From Roseitranquillus sp963709765 (GTDB taxonomy: Bacteria; Pseudomonadota; Alphaproteobacteria; Rhodobacterales; Rhodobacteraceae), in contig CAVPXL010000007.1 of the NCBI GenBank assembly GCA_963709765.1, positions 124,001 to 188,000 on the forward strand: a DNA stretch of 64,000 nucleotides, given 5' to 3'. Within the stretch, counting starts at the first letter, position 1, and each line of letters starts with the position of its first letter. The position numbers and the translations under genes are program-made. Under the pieces are notes generated by a model, which saw only the letters and a list, made by a program, of their open reading frames with translations, searched no databases and was not told the DNA's origin. This document shows, in pieces, positions 61,185 through 64,000 of the stretch.

Positions 61185-61521
61185 CGGAGCGCTCCCGCGC
61201 AGCAAGGATCGCGGCCTCCAACTCCAGGACGAGTGCATCAAGATCGCGACCTTGGGCGATCGAAATTTCCTCGAGCGTCAGCCTTCGTCCTGTGCCGTCC
61301 ATCTCGAGGTCGAGCGCGCTGGACACAACCTCCGGCGGCACTTGCCAGGATCTGGATACATAGCGGGGAGTCATCCAGCCGGCGATCGGCTGCTCGAGTT
61401 GATCGGGATCAGACCACGCCAACGTCGACACTGTGAACCTGACCAAAAAGAGGAGCGTGAAAAGTAGTGCGGCAGCAAACGCCAGGCTCAAGAGCGCATG
61501 TTGCTTCAGGAACTTGATCAC
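61177..61521 (-). CDS. Hypothetical single-helix membrane protein
   Basis: A 114-residue protein with one N-terminal transmembrane helix (LLSLAFAAALLFTLLFLVRF) and a soluble, mainly helical, acidic remainder (LDALVLELEAAILAARERSD). It seems co-transcribed with the DedA gene through an 8-bp overlap, and may partner it. Family not recognised. Confidence 0.7.
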   Translation of the reverse strand: MIKFLKQHALLSLAFAAALLFTLLFLVRFTVSTLAWSDPDQLEQPIAGWMTPRYVSRSWQVPPEVVSSALDLEMDGTGRRLTLEEISIAQGRDLDALVLELEAAILAARERSDE

Positions 61522-62363
61522 GAGTCACGCCTCCCACCAGGTCTCAGCGTTGTCGGCAGGAACCAAAGCCGAGCTGCCATGACAAGCCTCGACATGGCAA
61601 ATCCAGCATAATGCCCCCTTTCTCCAAGCTCGACAGCCTTTCCGTCAGCCATCGACGAGAGTGCGCTCGGCTGATATGTCCGAAATTGGGCGAGAAGAGA
61701 TTCCCGCACCGACCGACTTCGCAGCGGCGTGACGCGCAGCCGATCGCTCCGGGCCGGTCCGGTTGGACAGCAGGAAGACGCTTCCAATGCAGGAGCGAAA
61801 ATACCTCATGCAGACGACCTCCGCAGACACGCCGGCCCGCGACTGACGCAACGATCTTGGCGTCCGCAACATCGTCGCATTCGACTTCCAATTTGAGCGC
61901 CGGTCGAGCCGAGTGCAGCCGGCGCGCGACTGCGAGCGCACGGAGTGCCTTGGCAGCATGCTGGTCACCCTGCTCCGCTGCTCGCTCATGCCGAGGCGCG
62001 CGGGTTGCTGAAGAACCGCGGCCGCCAGTTCACGCCGGTGATGGAGGCGCTGATCGCCGGCATTTCCGTCTTGCTTCGCTGCGCACCACTCGACCAGGCG
62101 AATTCTCCGCAATGCGCAGGATCTGCAGCATTGTCGCCGCGCAGTCCGATGCCGGCGTTTCGAGGGCCGAAAAATCTCGGCAATCGGCTCGGCTGGCCGG
62201 TCCTTGACGCCGAGCGGCGGCAGGCCCCGCGCCACAACGGCAGGACCGTCTCCACCCCGCCTCGATCGTCCTCTGCACACTGGAAGTGGCGCGCTGTTCT
62301 CGTCGCGCTCTGGTCCCGAACCCGGCGCCAGTTGTCCTCCGGGGTCGGTGTCGACCGCGCCGG
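61522..62363. other. Gene-poor region, no gene recognised
   Basis: About 840 bp where both strands have only Arg/Cys/Pro-rich, shadow-like frames. A plus-strand stretch near 62000 (EARGLLKNRGRQFTPVMEAL) and a minus-strand stretch near 61640 (NFGHISRAHSRRWLTERLSS) look slightly protein-like. They could be debris of old genes. Confidence 0.4.
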
Positions 62364-62732
62364 TCAGGCGGGGCCGGAGCGGCGTTTCGACAGGAACCCG
62401 AAGAGGCCCAGAGCCTCTGCAAGGATCGGCTACGTCGACGGCAGCGGCATCGGCATCGGCATCGGCGTCAGTAGCTGCACCTCGCTCTCAAAGACGAGGT
62501 CCGCGAGCGATTAGGCCGAGGCTGTGTTGATCTTCGAGAATGCACCCAGCGAGGTCGACGTGTTGTCGAGCAGGTCGCCAAAGGTGGCGAAGGTCTGGGT
62601 GGAGACCCCGAACCCGCCGTCGAGGTCGGCGTTGCTCTCGAACAGCAGCCGGACGGGCGCCGCCGCTTCCGGCGAGCTCCCGAGCGCGACGATGAGTGCC
62701 GCCAAGGGGACGGAATGTCTCAAACTGATCAT
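62364..62732 (-). pseudogene. PEP-CTERM-like small secreted protein frame interrupted by two stop codons
   Basis: From ATG 62732 the frame gives a signal-peptide-like start (MISLRHSVPLAALIVALGSS) and a short mature part (DLDGGFGVSTQTFATFGDLL), then meets TAA at 62511-62513. The same frame continues as DLVFESEVQLL-TPMPMPMPLPST, then TAG (62430-62432), then PILAEALGLFGFLSKRRSGP and a final TGA at 62364. Pro-rich motif, hydrophobic helix and basic tail are the three parts of a PEP-CTERM sorting signal. The whole is 123 codons in one frame with no frameshift, suggesting a decayed gene. Confidence 0.55.
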
Positions 62733-63485
62733 GATGCACCTCAAGGCAAAGGTCACCGGCCTTGGCGTCATGTCGCGGCTGACCGCCGGATGGCCTTTCG
62801 TCAGTTCAGAATGGCTTGGATCCGGATTGCAGTGTACGCGCTTTCCACGCCGCCGGCGACGCTTGTCGTCTGGGTGCGGCCGGGGACGTCCGATCGGGCG
62901 CCCGACGGTCGCGGCACGCGAGCCGGGCGTGCCCGGACCGCGGCTGCTGTCGGGTGCGGGGCGTCGGTTCACCACCGAGTCCGAGCCGCGCTGGAAGAAC
63001 TGCAGTGCGGCCCAGAGAATGATCGGCGTGGCCGGCACGCATTCCAGATAGATTGCGCCCTGATGCACGATGGAGTTGCGCACCGGCAGGACGACCCGTT
63101 CGCCCATTATCAGCATGAAGAGTGGCAATGCGGCCGCCGCCGAGATCCACATCCTGAACCGCCCGATTTTTGGCGGAGGCTCCCATCTGATTATGGGAGG
63201 AGCCTATGGAGAAAGATGCTGGCGAACGAAGCGGGGCATGCGGATCGGGCGGTTGCGATCCGGCCGATTGCGCCCAGGATCGGATGCAGCCGGGAGAGCC
63301 GGCGCCGTTGGATGATCCGGGTCGAGGTCGAGGGTGGAGCTCTGCAGGGCGTGGCGTCTGCGCTGTGGAAAGGCAGGTGGGCCGTTCATGTCTGTGCCGT
63401 GATTGCGCCGCCGTCCCTCACACGCCGCACCCTTCCCCCGGGCCGAACCCGGAATTGAGGTAAAGGAGGACCGCGTGGCGGCGCT
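62733..63485. other. Gene-poor region with a possible membrane-protein remnant
   Basis: About 750 bp. A minus-strand stretch from 63152 begins MWISAAAALPLFMLIMGERV and reads PATPIILWAALQFFQRGSDS, two credible hydrophobic segments, before dissolving into Arg-rich sequence. It may be a gene fragment. Nothing else recognised. Confidence 0.35.
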
Positions 63486-64000
63486 TCAGGCCCGTGTCAC
63501 GCAGACCGGTTGGGACAGCCTTTCTGCGGGCGACTGGGAATCCATGAACACGATGTCATAGGCGTCTCTCCCGACAGCGATGATAGCCATCGTGTCAGCG
63601 CTGCACATGTCCGTGGCGTCGACGAAGTGCCATTGTCCACTCAACCAGACCTCGGCGGCCGAGTGAAAATCCGGGGGCGTCACGTCCGGGCCGTAGGCGG
63701 ACACCATCCGCGCCGGGATCTGCGCGGCCCTGACCATCGCGCACCTGAGATGTGGGTAGTCTCGGCACACACCCTCTCGTTCCGCGGACATTGGTGTCGG
63801 CATCGGAGCTGCCGGGAACGCAGGTCAATTCGGCCTCGATCCAATCGCGGATCGCCGCGACTTTCCGGCCACCGGCAAGGTGGCCGAAGCGCTTTTCCAC
63901 GAAGCTCACGAACTTGTCGGAGTGGCAATAGCGTGAGGGTCGCAGATACGGCGCGACCTCGCCCGGGATGAGGTGCAGCGGAGCGGCGTCGAGCTTGTCC
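63486..64000 (-). pseudogene. Transglutaminase-like protein, 3' part, frame disrupted, cut by window edge
   Basis: Transglutaminase-core protein. From the right edge one frame reads LHLIPGEVAPYLRPSRYCHS and AAIRDWIEAELTCVPGSSDA; near 63795 it must change frame to continue REGVCRDYPHLRCAMVRAAQ (catalytic Cys), PDFHSAAEVWL (His), WHFVDATDM (Asp) and GRDAYDIVF, ending at 63486. Compared with the family about three residues plus a frame are lost between SSDA and GVC, so a small deletion is more likely than a one-base error. The catalytic triad itself is intact. Confidence 0.8.

Noticed and set aside
62449..62470. Tandem hexamer GGCATC as a microsatellite or regulatory repeat
   Set aside because: On the minus strand it encodes the Met-Pro repeat of the PEP-CTERM-like motif, which explains it better.

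Overview
The window is GC-rich, densely packed chromosome from an alphaproteobacterium, most likely a marine or saline Rhodobacterales (Roseobacter-type) member. This rests on gene content: a cbb3 oxidase operon, an NsrR/truncated-haemoglobin pair, a GGAA-N6-TTCC RpiR-type inositol operator, a VPLPA-CTERM sorting signal and a methanethiol-oxidase/DmdA-like locus. No rRNA, tRNA or CRISPR array was seen.

Layout. 1-2.5 kb: three-subunit molybdenum hydroxylase (CoxM-S-L type, L broken and running off the left edge), divergent from a TetR regulator. 3.5-11.3 kb: low-oxygen and NO block with a HemG-like flavodoxin, NsrR, haemoglobin, DUF488, 5-formyl-THF cyclo-ligase, ccoNOQP, a small membrane protein and a DUF2189 protein. 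11.4-34.3 kb: a large inositol/cyclitol island. A minus-strand arm (iolD-iolC-iolB-aldolase) faces a long plus-strand arm: dehydrogenase, RpiR regulator, TIM-barrel isomerase, CUT2 ABC transporter, iolG, iolC fused to DUF2090, iolD, iolE, iolH, a second inositol dehydrogenase, small membrane protein, iolB, TSUP permease, another isomerase and another dehydrogenase. iolB, iolC and iolD are therefore present twice in divergent versions. Methylmalonate-semialdehyde dehydrogenase (IolA) is not in the window.

34.9-47 kb: a redox/metal locus read leftwards (PepSY protein, cytochrome b561, Asp-rich secreted protein, DUF2271 protein with a TGAS flavinylation-like motif, PepSY/flavodoxin/FNR membrane reductase, ApbE flavin transferase, P-type metal ATPase), facing a two-component system. 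A 2.8-kb insertion sequence with 30-bp inverted repeats and an 846-residue transposase splits it. 47-53.6 kb: DedA-PAP2-LssY fusion, GGDEF protein and VPLPA-CTERM hydrolase. 53.7-60.1 kb: methyl/sulfur genes (homocysteine methyltransferase, IclR, methanethiol oxidase, ferredoxin, CoA-binding protein, DmdA-like GcvT protein, Lrp). 60.5-64 kb: DedA protein followed by gene-poor, degenerate DNA with a nonsense-interrupted PEP-CTERM-like frame and a broken transglutaminase at the right edge.

Several otherwise well conserved genes carry one-base frame breaks (CoxL twice, first iolD, a small membrane gene, a TIM-barrel isomerase twice). Some lie in G/C runs, so sequencing error must be weighed against true decay. 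Start sites and residue numbers were worked out by hand; functions are family-level assignments unless stated.
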